This document shows, in pieces, positions 41,785 to 50,336 of a stretch of 64,000 nucleotides of DNA. A model generated the notes under the pieces. That model was not told the DNA's origin and did no database searches. It was given only the letters and a program-made list of their open reading frames with translations. This stretch comes from Thiosulfatihalobacter marinus (lineage in GTDB: Bacteria > Pseudomonadota > Alphaproteobacteria > Rhodobacterales > Rhodobacteraceae). Position 1 is the first letter of the stretch, and every line of letters begins with the position of its first letter. The translations under genes and the position numbers were made by a program. Location of the stretch: the NCBI RefSeq assembly GCF_016019955.1, contig NZ_JAECRZ010000012.1:1-64000 (forward strand), in the 5' to 3' direction.

Positions 41785-42421
41785 CGTTATCGCCTTCGGC
41801 CGCGACGGCACAGCCCGGACTTCGGGCTGGACCTTTCACGGTGAGCGCCCTGCCTGGGCTGGTTTGGAACATAGCGCTGAAGCCGAGGTCGTTCTGGCCT
41901 CGTTGGACGCCACGCCGCCTTCCAGTCGCGACGACACCCTCTCCCTGATCCGCACGACTGCCGTCCGCCACCAGGGGAACCGTGCCCTGCGGCAGGTCAG
42001 CCTTGATGCGGACGACTGGCAAATTCTGTTCCGCGCCCTGGTCGAGGCTGAAAGCAGCTACAACCCGACCGCCGTCAGCCCGAAGGATGCCTATGGTCTT
42101 GGCCAGCTGATGCCGGATACTGCCCGTGCGCTCGGCGTCGATCCGCGCGATCCCTCCCAGAACCTCGACGGCGCGGCGCGGTATCTGCTCGCACAACTCG
42201 GAACGTTCAAGGACATCGACTTGGCGCTCGCGGCCTACAATGCCGGACCGCACCGGGTGGTCGAGTATTCCGGCATCCCGCCTTTCATCGAGACCCGCGA
42301 CTACATCGCGCGCATCCACCGGATCCGGTCCCGACTTGCGGGTACACCTGTTTCCGCGCCGGACATCCGCGTCGCAGACCGGGTTCCAGCCCGCGCGCCG
42401 GTCCTCATCGATCTTCAGTAA
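41723..42421 (+). CDS. virB1: VirB1-like lytic transglycosylase
   Basis: VirB1 cuts peptidoglycan to allow assembly of the secretion channel. The SLT domain is clear: ALVEAESSYNPTAVSPKDAYGLGQLMPDTARALGVDP with the catalytic Glu in EAESSYNP, then NLDGAARYLLAQL and ALAAYNAGPHRVVEY. No ATG start is available. I chose the GTG at 41723 because it begins a signal-like stretch (ICALVLTTASPSRSAAD) and gives 232 residues; this means a 62-bp overlap with the gene before. The frame is open further upstream, so the start is uncertain. Confidence 0.8.
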   Translation: MTGAICALVLTTASPSRSAADVIAFGRDGTARTSGWTFHGERPAWAGLEHSAEAEVVLASLDATPPSSRDDTLSLIRTTAVRHQGNRALRQVSLDADDWQILFRALVEAESSYNPTAVSPKDAYGLGQLMPDTARALGVDPRDPSQNLDGAARYLLAQLGTFKDIDLALAAYNAGPHRVVEYSGIPPFIETRDYIARIHRIRSRLAGTPVSAPDIRVADRVPARAPVLIDLQ

Positions 42422-42437
42422 AACAAGGGAACTTCGC

Positions 42438-42719
42438 ATGCTTCGACATCGCCTCAGCCGCCTCTTGCCTGCCACCACAACCTTGGCGGCTCTCGCAAGC
42501 CCTGCCTTCGCGCAGGACTTGTCGCCGATCCAGACCATGCTGGAAACCGTCGAGGCCGCGCTGACCGGTCCGATTGGGATCGCGGTTGCCACACTCGCCG
42601 TCATCGGCACTGGTTTCATGTGCATGATGGGGCGGCTGAACTGGGGCTGGTTCGCCTCGGTCATCATCGGGATCGTGCTGATCTTCTCGGCCGGCACCAT
42701 CGTCGACGGCTTCTCCTGA
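42438..42719 (+). CDS. virB2: VirB2/TrbC-family pilin subunit
   Basis: A 93-residue protein with a signal peptide (cleavage after PAFAQ/D) and two hydrophobic helices: GPIGIAVATLAVIGTGFMCMMG and WFASVIIGIVLIFSAGTIV. This is the typical make-up of the major pilin of type IV secretion systems. It follows virB1 by 16 bp and precedes virB3. Confidence 0.9.
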   Translation: MLRHRLSRLLPATTTLAALASPAFAQDLSPIQTMLETVEAALTGPIGIAVATLAVIGTGFMCMMGRLNWGWFASVIIGIVLIFSAGTIVDGFS

Positions 42720-42734
42720 GGTTGGAGAATAGAG

Positions 42735-43013
42735 TTGGCAGAACGATCCCCCCTTTTTCTGGGCCTCGCCCGACCGCCCAAGTATCTGGGCCTCCCTGTC
42801 GGATACCTCGTGGTGCTGGCGACCGGGGTCGTTCTGCCGTTCATCTGGACCAAGTCCATGGTCTTCTTCCTGATCGGCCTCGTCGCCTATCCGATCCTCT
42901 GGTTCGTCGCCGACCGCGAGCCGCATTTCTTCGAGGTCCTGCGCGTTTCCTACGGCTCGGTGCGCCCGACGAAGAACCGCGCCCTGCATGGAGGCGACAG
43001 CTTTGGCGCTTGA
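42735..43013 (+). CDS. virB3: VirB3-family inner-membrane protein
   Basis: A 92-residue protein beginning with a TTG (42735), AGAG just upstream. It has the VirB3 pattern: SPLFLGLARPPKYLGLPVGYLVVLATGVVLPFI, a hydrophobic second half (MVFFLIGLVAYPILWFVADREPHFF) and a short cytosolic tail. Its 3' end overlaps the virB4 start by 26 bp. Confidence 0.88.
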   Translation: MAERSPLFLGLARPPKYLGLPVGYLVVLATGVVLPFIWTKSMVFFLIGLVAYPILWFVADREPHFFEVLRVSYGSVRPTKNRALHGGDSFGA

Positions 43014-45381
43014 TGCGGGCACACTTTCCACTCACGGAACCGCTCTGCTTCAGGCTGGCGGCGGGGAGTTCGCGCGGGAGAGCTATCTCGCTGATCACCT
43101 GCCGTATTTCGCGCTTGCCGATGACGATGTGATGGTGCTGCGCGAGGGCGATCTGATGGCGACCCTGCGCCTTGATGGTCTGAACCCGATGACCAGCGAA
43201 GACGCACGGCTCGATGCGCTCAAGCGCGCGGTTGCCGCCATCGTCGCCCAGACCGGCAATGCCTTCGGCTTTTACATCCACCGCATCTCCGTGCCACAGG
43301 ATCTGGGGATGCGCCCCATCGAGGGCGACAGCTTCGCCGCCGCGATAGATGCCCGCTGGCAGGCCCATGTGAAAGACCTGCGCCCGGCCAAGCGCCAACT
43401 CTATCTCAGCGTGATCCGGCGCCCCGATATCTCCGCGCGCATTCCATTCCTTCGGACGCTGGCCCGCAAAGCCTGGGTCAAGGACCGCGCGACGCGCCTG
43501 CAGGAGCTGAACGAGGTCATGGGCTTTTTCGAGGTGGCTCTGTCTTCGGCCAACCCTGTGCGCCTGACCCGCACGGGTGGTGAATGGCTGGGCTATCTAA
43601 ACACGCTGAACGCGGGCAGCTTCTCCCCCATAGCCTTCGGACAAAGCGCTCTGCCTCTTTCACATATTTTGAGCAATTGCCGCGCGACCTTCGACGGCGA
43701 CGTCGTCACCCTGACCGACGCCGTGACTGGGCGGGTCAAATACGGCGCGCTCTTTTCGATGAAGACCTACCCGGCATTGACCGATGTGACGCTGCTCGAC
43801 GCGCTCGACCTGCCGCTCGACATCGTGCTCACGAACTCCTTCAGCCCGATCCCGAACAACATCATGGCCGAACGCATCCAGCGCATCATCCGCCAGATGC
43901 AGGCCTCCGACGATGCGGCCGTCTCCCTGCGCGAACAATTGGGCCAGGCTGCCGACGACCAGGAGGCAGGACGCATCGCCTTCGGGGACCATCACCTCTC
44001 CATCGCGGTCTACGCGCCGGACCGCGACACGCTCGAACGGGCCGCCGCCCAGATCAAACGCGTGGGTCAGGAGATCATGTCCGTCATCGTGCGCGAGAAC
44101 ATGGCGCTGAAAGCCACCTACTTCGCACAATCCCCCGGCAATTTCGGCTACCGCGCTCGCAAGACGCCGATTTCCTCCATCAATTTCGCCGACTTCGCAG
44201 CTCTGCATGGTAGCGTCGAAGGACGCGGTCCTGATCAGTCGCCCTGGGGTCAGACCATTTCGGTCCTGCCCACGGTCGGCACCTCTGGTTATCGCTTCAA
44301 TTTCCACGAGGCGGGAGCCCCAGGCAAGGAACCGACCGTTGGCCATACGCTGGTTCTGGGGCGCACCGGGACCGGCAAGACGCTCACCACTGCCTTTCTC
44401 GCAGCGCAGGCGCAGCGGGTCGGCGCACGGCTTTTCTTCTTCGACAAGGATCGCGGCCTGGAGATGGCCGTGCGCGCCCTCGGCGGGCGCTATAACGAAA
44501 TCCGGGCTGGCGTGCCGACAGGTCTGAACCCGCTCGCCACCGAAACCGACGAGCGCGGCCGCGCCTGGCTCTCGGACTGGCTTGCGACACTTCTCACACG
44601 GAATGGCACGCTCTCGGGCGAGCAATCCCGCCATATCCAAAGCGCGGTCGGCCAGAACGCCGATGCGGGGGCGGCGCTGCAGCGTTTCGCCAGTTTCGAG
44701 ACCCTGTTCCAGTCACTCGATGATGATGGCGAGCTGCAATCCCGCGTTGCCGAATGGGCCCCCGGCGGGCGCTATGGCTGGGTGTTCGACGAGCCCGAGC
44801 GCGGCGCGGGCCTCAAGCTCACGGGCGACATCGTCGGGTTTGATATGACCGAGATCCTCGACATGACGACCGAGCGCATGGCGGTACTCTCCTACATCTT
44901 CCGCCAGATCGAACGCGTGGTCGAAGACCGCCGTCCCACCATCATCGTGCTCGACGAAGCGTGGAAGCTCTTGGACGATCCGTATTTCGGGGCGCGGCTG
45001 GAAAACTGGCTGGTGACGCTTCGCAAGATGAACTGCGTCGTCATCATGATGACGCAGTATCCGAGCCAGTTGCGCGACAGCCGCGTCGGCAAAACCATCG
45101 TCGAGACGGTGCCGACGCAGATCCTCTTCCCGAACGATCGCGCCACCGTCTCCGATTACGATTTTCTCCGCGTCAACGCCAAGGAGGCTGCCCTTCTCGT
45201 GCAGCCGACCATCGGCCAGCGCATCGCGCTTATCCGCTCGGCGGGCGACAGCGTCTTCGTCGATGCCGATCTCTCCGCACTTGGCGACCTCCTTCCCATC
45301 CTTGGCGGCGGCGCCACTGGCGAGGCCCGCGTGCCTGCCGATTGGCGCGCCAATCCCGATTTCTGGAGACATGTGATATGA
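42988..45381 (+). CDS. virB4: VirB4-family transfer ATPase
   Basis: A 797-residue ATPase that powers assembly and substrate transfer. N-terminal CagE/TrbE/VirB domain (YLADHLPYFALADDDVMVLREGD), Walker A in GRTGTGKTLTT near residues 457-466, Walker B in IIVLDEAWKLLDDPYFG near 652, and the EAALLVQP box near the end. It may be translated from the ATG at 42988 inside virB3. Its stop overlaps the lipoprotein start (ATGA). Confidence 0.95.
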   Translation: MEATALALDAGTLSTHGTALLQAGGGEFARESYLADHLPYFALADDDVMVLREGDLMATLRLDGLNPMTSEDARLDALKRAVAAIVAQTGNAFGFYIHRISVPQDLGMRPIEGDSFAAAIDARWQAHVKDLRPAKRQLYLSVIRRPDISARIPFLRTLARKAWVKDRATRLQELNEVMGFFEVALSSANPVRLTRTGGEWLGYLNTLNAGSFSPIAFGQSALPLSHILSNCRATFDGDVVTLTDAVTGRVKYGALFSMKTYPALTDVTLLDALDLPLDIVLTNSFSPIPNNIMAERIQRIIRQMQASDDAAVSLREQLGQAADDQEAGRIAFGDHHLSIAVYAPDRDTLERAAAQIKRVGQEIMSVIVRENMALKATYFAQSPGNFGYRARKTPISSINFADFAALHGSVEGRGPDQSPWGQTISVLPTVGTSGYRFNFHEAGAPGKEPTVGHTLVLGRTGTGKTLTTAFLAAQAQRVGARLFFFDKDRGLEMAVRALGGRYNEIRAGVPTGLNPLATETDERGRAWLSDWLATLLTRNGTLSGEQSRHIQSAVGQNADAGAALQRFASFETLFQSLDDDGELQSRVAEWAPGGRYGWVFDEPERGAGLKLTGDIVGFDMTEILDMTTERMAVLSYIFRQIERVVEDRRPTIIVLDEAWKLLDDPYFGARLENWLVTLRKMNCVVIMMTQYPSQLRDSRVGKTIVETVPTQILFPNDRATVSDYDFLRVNAKEAALLVQPTIGQRIALIRSAGDSVFVDADLSALGDLLPILGGGATGEARVPADWRANPDFWRHVI

Positions 45382-45587
45382 GTTCGAAACCCCTCCTCGC
45401 GCTTTGCGCCGCCGCGAGCCTTCTTTCCGCTTGCGAGAAATACACCGAGAAAACCTCGCCCTGTTTCGGACGCAATGGCGAGCCGCAAGTGACGCGGTCC
45501 GCCCTGTCCTTCTCGACCATGGGCGCACCGGTGCAGGAGACGGCCAAGCCTGACTGCACCTTCGAGCCCCTGCCCCGTTCGGAATGA
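45378..45587 (+). CDS. Small lipoprotein, VirB7-like by position
   Basis: A 69-residue protein with a lipoprotein signal peptide: LLALCAAASLLSAC, lipobox LLSAC, then a short mature part with two further cysteines (SPCFGRNG, KPDCTFEP). VirB7 is a small lipoprotein that stabilises VirB9 by disulfide. Size, lipobox and extra Cys fit, but the position (after virB4) is unlike the A. tumefaciens order. Both ends overlap neighbours by 4 bp. Confidence 0.8.
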   Translation: MSSKPLLALCAAASLLSACEKYTEKTSPCFGRNGEPQVTRSALSFSTMGAPVQETAKPDCTFEPLPRSE

Positions 45588-46696
45588 GCCGCGCCGCGAT
45601 CATATCCGCCGGGCTCTGCCTCGGCCTCAGCGCCCTGCCTGCGCATGCCCAGGGCGTGCCGACACAGGACAATTCCGCGATCGGTCGCGCCATCGCCCGG
45701 GTGAGGGCATTGGCCGAGGATCTAAGCGTCCAGCAGGACAAGGATCGGACCGAGTCCACGCTGGCGGATGTGCAGGCCGACCAGCTGCGCGTCCTCGAGG
45801 AAATGACCGCTGCCATTACCGGGCCTGGCTTCGACATCCGTGCGCTCGAGGGCAATGCGGATTTCGGGGTGGCGGCGGTCTATCCCAATACCGATCCAAG
45901 CCCGATGAACAGCCGCCTCTTCGGCGAGGGCCGCGAGACGGTCGAGATGATGATCGTCGAGGTCGCCGGCGAGTTCGCAGGCGCGCCCGGTGTGGCCCGC
46001 GCCGGTCTCTCGGCCACCCAGTGGCGCTGCCTCTTCCAGGCTCTGATTAAACAGGAGAGTCGCTTCAACGTCGCCGCTGAAAGCCCGGTCGGGGCTTATG
46101 GCCTGACCCAGCTCATGCCTGGCACCGCCTCCGATCTCGGCGTCGACCGCTATGACGTGAAAGACAACCTCCGCGGCGGCGCGCGCTATATCACCACCCA
46201 GCTCAACCGCTTCGGCAACATACCCCATGCGCTCGCGGCCTATAACGCGGGGCCGGGTCGGGTCATCGAATACGGGGGCGTGCCGCCCTTTGCCGAGACC
46301 CAAGGCTATGTGCGCAACATCTCGAAATTCTACAACGAATACCTCGCTGTGGTGGGCGGTGCCGACGCGCTTGGCACGCTCTCGCCCTCGGATTTTGCGC
46401 TCGCCGAATATGCCAGCATCTCCGAGGCGGGCGTCTATTACGCCGCCGACAGTTCGGCAACGACCGAGCAAGTGATCAACCGCCTCCGCGCGATCATCCT
46501 GCAGATCGATGCGCAACCCAATGCCAAGGCGGCCTGGGAACTCAACACCTACGCCAAGGCCGAGATTGGCCGCATCCTCAACCTTCGCGTCCGGCTGATG
46601 GCCGCCAACCAGCAGCGCGAGGCGGTCTATGCGCAGCACCTCGTCGCAGACCGGTTGGCGGAGCGCGACTTCATGCAGATGGGAGTTCCCGAATGA
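45584..46696 (+). CDS. VirB5-like protein carrying an internal transglycosylase domain
   Basis: A 370-residue exported protein (signal peptide ending AHAQ). The N-terminal segment QGVPTQDNSAIGRAIARVRALAEDLSVQQDKDR looks like the start of the next gene's VirB5/TrbJ-type product. Then follows an SLT domain (QALIKQESRFNVAAESPVGAYGLTQLMPGTASDLGVD with catalytic Glu, GGARYITTQL, ALAAYNAGPGRVIEYGG). The C-terminal about 100 residues again resemble TrbJ/VirB5 (AAWELNTYAKAEIGRILNLRVRLMAANQQREAVYAQ). A peptidoglycan hydrolase inside a minor-pilin-like protein is unusual, and a second VirB1-type enzyme lies upstream. Confidence 0.8.
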   Translation: MSRAAIISAGLCLGLSALPAHAQGVPTQDNSAIGRAIARVRALAEDLSVQQDKDRTESTLADVQADQLRVLEEMTAAITGPGFDIRALEGNADFGVAAVYPNTDPSPMNSRLFGEGRETVEMMIVEVAGEFAGAPGVARAGLSATQWRCLFQALIKQESRFNVAAESPVGAYGLTQLMPGTASDLGVDRYDVKDNLRGGARYITTQLNRFGNIPHALAAYNAGPGRVIEYGGVPPFAETQGYVRNISKFYNEYLAVVGGADALGTLSPSDFALAEYASISEAGVYYAADSSATTEQVINRLRAIILQIDAQPNAKAAWELNTYAKAEIGRILNLRVRLMAANQQREAVYAQHLVADRLAERDFMQMGVPE

Positions 46697-47460
46697 GACA
46701 GCTTCTCCTGACCGTGGCCGCGGTCGCCACACTCGGGTTTACCTCGCCCGCAACGGCCCAGGGCGTCCCAACCTTTGATGGCTCGCAGCTTGGTCAACTC
46801 GTGGCGCAGCTCGAACACATGGCCGAGGACCTGAATGTCCAGATGCAGCAGCTCGCCACAATGCGGCTGGAACTGGAAACCCAGCTCTCGCAGCTCACGA
46901 ACCTCGAGGCGCAACTGACCTCGCTCATTGAAGGCAGCGGGCTCGGAGAACTCTTCGCCACGGTCGAAGAATTCCGAGCGCTGCGCGGCAAGCTGGTGGC
47001 GCCCCTCAATACCGCACAATCGCTGGCAAGCGGCGATTTTCTCAGCGGCTTCAATCCGGGTGCAGAACTCTCGGCCTCGGTCGAACGGGTGCTTTCGGGC
47101 AGCGGGTTTACTTCGGAACGCCTGAGCACGCTTTCTGGCTCGGATGAGCCCGCCGATAACCGCATCGCCGCTTCCGCCGGGGCCAGCGCCATGCTCTCCG
47201 TCGCGGCACAGGAAAGCCACGAAGAAGCGGGCCAAAGCCTTGAGCGGCTCGAGACCATGGTCGGGCTCATCGACGATCAGGACGGGCTGAAGGCTGCCGT
47301 CGATCTCAACACCCGCGTCACCGCCGAGCTTGGCATCATCCTGACCCAGATTTGGCGGCTGGAAGCGGCGCAAGGCGTGAGTGCCGGCCAGCTTGGCGTT
47401 GTCGATGCCGCGACCCTCGCGGATGAGCGCAAGTTCCGCTCGATGGCGGTGGATCCATGA
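46693..47460 (+). CDS. virB5: VirB5/TrbJ-like conjugation protein
   Basis: A 255-residue exported protein: signal peptide ending ATAQ, then QGVPTFDGSQLGQLVAQLEHMAEDLNVQMQQLATMRLELETQLSQLTNLEAQL, a long coiled coil typical of VirB5/TrbJ. The C-terminus has AAVDLNTRVTAELGIILTQIWRLEAAQGV. It probably acts at the pilus tip or in the periplasm. It shares start and end patterns with the gene before it, so the two may have a common origin. Confidence 0.8.
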   Translation: MRQLLLTVAAVATLGFTSPATAQGVPTFDGSQLGQLVAQLEHMAEDLNVQMQQLATMRLELETQLSQLTNLEAQLTSLIEGSGLGELFATVEEFRALRGKLVAPLNTAQSLASGDFLSGFNPGAELSASVERVLSGSGFTSERLSTLSGSDEPADNRIAASAGASAMLSVAAQESHEEAGQSLERLETMVGLIDDQDGLKAAVDLNTRVTAELGIILTQIWRLEAAQGVSAGQLGVVDAATLADERKFRSMAVDP

Positions 47461-47894
47461 GGCAAACCATGACCCGCAGCTTGGCTCCAGGCCGGGCGCT
47501 CGGTCTCGCCGCCCTTGTCTTGAGCATCCTGCACAATGCTGCGTCGGCCCAGACCCCGAGCACGAACCCTTCCGGCGACACGCCCTTCAACTCGATGGCC
47601 ATCGCGCGGGATCAAACGGATGAATGTCGTGTTCCGAAACCCCCTACCGATCTGGCCGAAACCGCCTATCTGCGCAATGGCTACCGCGCGATCTTGCGCA
47701 TCCTGATTGCCGAAGAGGCGCTCGCTTCGGAAACCTGCACCTGCCTGCTGGATCAGTTCGCCTGGGATCAGGCGCTTGCCGCCCTGCCCCGGTTCCAGAC
47801 CTCGGACAACCCGCGCCTGCCCTTCAACGTGCTCGAGCTCTACGCCAAGGCGGACGCGCTCGAGGCGCAAGTTGTGGAGGCCTGTGCGGAGTAA
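47457..47894 (+). CDS. Exported hypothetical protein in the virB operon
   Basis: A 145-residue protein with a signal peptide (LGLAALVLSILHNAASAQ) and a mature part with conserved-looking cysteines (DECRVPKPPTDLAETAYLRNGYRAIL, EEALASETCTCLLDQFAWDQAL, VVEACAE). It overlaps virB5 by 4 bp and directly abuts virB6, so it belongs to the operon. Function unknown; I know no matching VirB protein. Confidence 0.75.
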   Translation: MRQTMTRSLAPGRALGLAALVLSILHNAASAQTPSTNPSGDTPFNSMAIARDQTDECRVPKPPTDLAETAYLRNGYRAILRILIAEEALASETCTCLLDQFAWDQALAALPRFQTSDNPRLPFNVLELYAKADALEAQVVEACAE

Positions 47895-48908
47895 ATGGGG
47901 GTCATTCGCGACATCCTTGGCCAAGTCGACGCCGCGGTGAACACCGTGGCGCAGGACGGCTTTATCTCCTCGGCGGCCTCGGTCGGTAATGTCATCTCGG
48001 CGGGCGCGACGCTCCTTGTCGTGCTCCTCGGGATCAACGCGGTCATGCAGCTCCGCCCCCTGCCCTTCGGAACCGGGTTTGCCTTCGGGATGAAAGTGGC
48101 CCTGGTCGGGATCTTCGCGCAGAGTTGGGATAATTTCAGCGTCATCTATGACATCGTCACGCGCGTGCCCGACTCCGTGGGCGCCTCGATCCTGGCGCTT
48201 ACCGGCTCGGGCGACGAGGCAGGGGTCTATGAGAGCCTCGACAATATGGTCGCCCGCATCACCGCCTATGGCGATACGATCGGCGACCGCGCGGGCTGGG
48301 TCTTCGGCGCGGTTCTGGGTGCCATCTTCTTCGTCCTCTCCGCCGTCTTCGCCGCCGTCACCGCAGGGATCATCGCCTTCGCCCGCATCGTCTTCGCGCT
48401 GATGATCGTCATCGCCCCCTTCATGATCGTGACCTCGCTGTTCAAACCGACCCAGTCCCTCTTCGAGGCCTGGACCCGCGCCACCATTGGCTACGCGCTC
48501 ATGCCGGTCGCCGCAGCAGGCGCCGCGGGCATCATCGTCGCCATCGCCGAAGCGATCGGGGACGCCTCCGCCGATCCGGGCGATGTCGAAACCGTCAGCC
48601 TGATCCTGCCCTTCCTCGTCATTCTGATCCTCAGCGCCGGGATCATGGCCTCGGTGCCCTACATCGCCTCCAATCTCACCGGTGTCGTCGGCATCGCGTC
48701 CAATGCCGTCGGTCTCACGGGCCTTGCGCGCCAGGGGTTCGTGAACACACGGGAGTATGGCGCGGGCGCAACCTCGCGCCTCGTCACCGGCAAGTCCCCG
48801 CATGAGCTGAACCAGATGGCCAATGCGGGTGTGGTGAAGACCGGCGAGCTGATCCGGCAAAGCCCCGGCGCGCTTCTCTCCGCCGCCAAGGCCTTCCGCA
48901 AACCCTGA
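47895..48908 (+). CDS. virB6: VirB6/TrbL-family inner-membrane channel protein
   Basis: A 337-residue protein with at least five hydrophobic segments: NVISAGATLLVVLLGINAVMQL, VFGAVLGAIFFVLSAVFAAVTAGIIAFARIVFALMIVIAPFMI, GYALMPVAAAGAAGIIVAIAEAI, LILPFLVILILSAGIMASVPYIASNLTG. The conserved FKPTQSLFEAWTRATIGYALMPV box is typical for VirB6. It forms part of the inner-membrane pore. Confidence 0.9.
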   Translation: MGVIRDILGQVDAAVNTVAQDGFISSAASVGNVISAGATLLVVLLGINAVMQLRPLPFGTGFAFGMKVALVGIFAQSWDNFSVIYDIVTRVPDSVGASILALTGSGDEAGVYESLDNMVARITAYGDTIGDRAGWVFGAVLGAIFFVLSAVFAAVTAGIIAFARIVFALMIVIAPFMIVTSLFKPTQSLFEAWTRATIGYALMPVAAAGAAGIIVAIAEAIGDASADPGDVETVSLILPFLVILILSAGIMASVPYIASNLTGVVGIASNAVGLTGLARQGFVNTREYGAGATSRLVTGKSPHELNQMANAGVVKTGELIRQSPGALLSAAKAFRKP

Positions 48909-48925
48909 TGTGAAAGACGACGACT

Positions 48926-49606
48926 TTGAAGAAGCTTGTGACCAGTTCCTCCGCGCCTGACCGCGACGCTTTCGAGGCGGATTTCATCTACGGGCCAAGA
49001 CGGCGTGAGCGTTTCGCCTGGTTCGTTGCGGCGGCAGGCGTGCTGGTTGGTGTTGCCGGCATGGTCGCGGGCGCGAGCCTCTTTCCACTCAAATCGACCG
49101 AGACCTTCGTCGTCGTGGTCGACAAGGAAACCGGAGAGATGGACCGGGTCGCCGCCGTACAGGCGCTGACGCTTTCCGAGAGCGACGCCATCATCCAGGC
49201 CAATCTCGTGGCCTATGTCGATGATCGGGAAACCTATGACCTGACCGATGGCGAGCAGCGTATCAACTCGGTGCTCAACCGTTCCGATGGCGATGCCGCC
49301 CGCACGCTGCGCGATCTCTGGTCCTCGACCAACGAAGACTACCCGATCACCGTCTATGGCCGCGACGCCAAGATCGAGGTGGTGATCAAGTCCGTGAACC
49401 AGATCGAGCGCGGCGTGGCCCAGGTCCGCTTCACCCGCACGCTGCGCCGTCCCCGCGACACCCGCACCGTCACCCGGTCCTATGTCGCTACCGTTGGTTA
49501 TGACTTCCAACCTGAAACCCGCCAGCGCCTTCAGGACGTCTGGGCCAACCCCTTGGGCTTCGTGGTGACCTCCTACCGCGTCGACGCCGAGACTCTGGAG
49601 AACTGA
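48926..49606 (+). CDS. virB8: VirB8-family assembly protein
   Basis: A 226-residue bitopic protein. Short cytosolic start, one membrane helix (WFVAAAGVLVGVAGMVAGASLF), and the periplasmic VirB8 domain (FVVVVDKETGEMDRVAAVQ, YVDDRETYDLTDGEQRINSVL, VRFTRTLRRPRDT, DVWANPLGFVVTSYRVDAETL). The start is a TTG at 48926 without a strong binding site; a GTG 12 bases later is an alternative. It nucleates the core complex with VirB9 and VirB10. Confidence 0.92.
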   Translation: MKKLVTSSSAPDRDAFEADFIYGPRRRERFAWFVAAAGVLVGVAGMVAGASLFPLKSTETFVVVVDKETGEMDRVAAVQALTLSESDAIIQANLVAYVDDRETYDLTDGEQRINSVLNRSDGDAARTLRDLWSSTNEDYPITVYGRDAKIEVVIKSVNQIERGVAQVRFTRTLRRPRDTRTVTRSYVATVGYDFQPETRQRLQDVWANPLGFVVTSYRVDAETLEN

Positions 49607-49611
49607 CCAAG

Positions 49612-50334
49612 ATGAAATCTCTGCCCGCGCTTTTCCTGGCGCTTGCCCTTCCTGTTGCCGCAAACGCCGAGGCCACGCCGCAAGGCGGCCCGCTCGACAT
49701 CCGCATCCGCACCGCCGTCTATAGTGAAAACCAGGTCTATCGGATCGAAACCGATCTGAGGCATTCGACCACGATCCATTTCGGGGCGGGCGAGCGCTTC
49801 GAGGCCGTGATCGTCGGCGACACCGAAAGCTTCCAGGTCGATCCGATCCCAGAGCTTGGCAATGTGCTGACCATCAAACCGCATGTGGCCAATGCCTCCA
49901 CCAACATGACGGTGATCACCAACCGACGCACCTATTCCTTCCACCTGCGCGAAGGCTCGATCCCGAACCGCACCGGCATGTTCTTCGAAGTCCGCTTCCG
50001 CTACCCCGATGAGGAACGTCGAGCGACGGCGGCTACCCAGCCCAAAGGCTTTGAGGCGCCCCGCAACTACAACTACCGCGTCTCGGGCGAAGGTGATTTC
50101 CGCCCCAGCCATATCTATGACGACGGGCGCTATACCTACTTCGTCATCCCGGAAAACGGTCGCCAGCCCGCCCTCTTCAAGGCCGATGACCAGGGCCGTG
50201 AGCGCACGGTCAACTGGACCCAGCAAGGCAACACGGTCCGGGTGCTTGGGGTGAACACCTACTGGTCGCTGCGTATCGGCGATGAGGCGATCTGCGCCTG
50301 GCGCGACGAGAGCGCCATCTACGTGAGCAACTGA
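49612..50334 (+). CDS. virB9: VirB9-family core complex protein
   Basis: A 240-residue exported protein (signal peptide ending ANAE). It shows the VirB9 pattern: DIRIRTAVYSENQVYRIETDLRHSTTIHFGAGERFEAVIVGDTESFQV, NMTVITNRRTYSFHLR, FFEVRFRYPDEERR and the C-terminal NYNYRVSGEGDFRPSHIYDDGRYTYFVIPENGRQPALF. It builds the outer ring of the channel with VirB7 and VirB10. Confidence 0.95.
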   Translation: MKSLPALFLALALPVAANAEATPQGGPLDIRIRTAVYSENQVYRIETDLRHSTTIHFGAGERFEAVIVGDTESFQVDPIPELGNVLTIKPHVANASTNMTVITNRRTYSFHLREGSIPNRTGMFFEVRFRYPDEERRATAATQPKGFEAPRNYNYRVSGEGDFRPSHIYDDGRYTYFVIPENGRQPALFKADDQGRERTVNWTQQGNTVRVLGVNTYWSLRIGDEAICAWRDESAIYVSN

Positions 50335-50336
50335 CC

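Noticed and set aside
47277-48860. A 527-codon minus-strand open frame opposite virB5-virB6
   Set aside because: Its His/Asp/Gly-rich translation is typical of antisense frames in GC-rich DNA; the plus-strand genes are recognised virB members.
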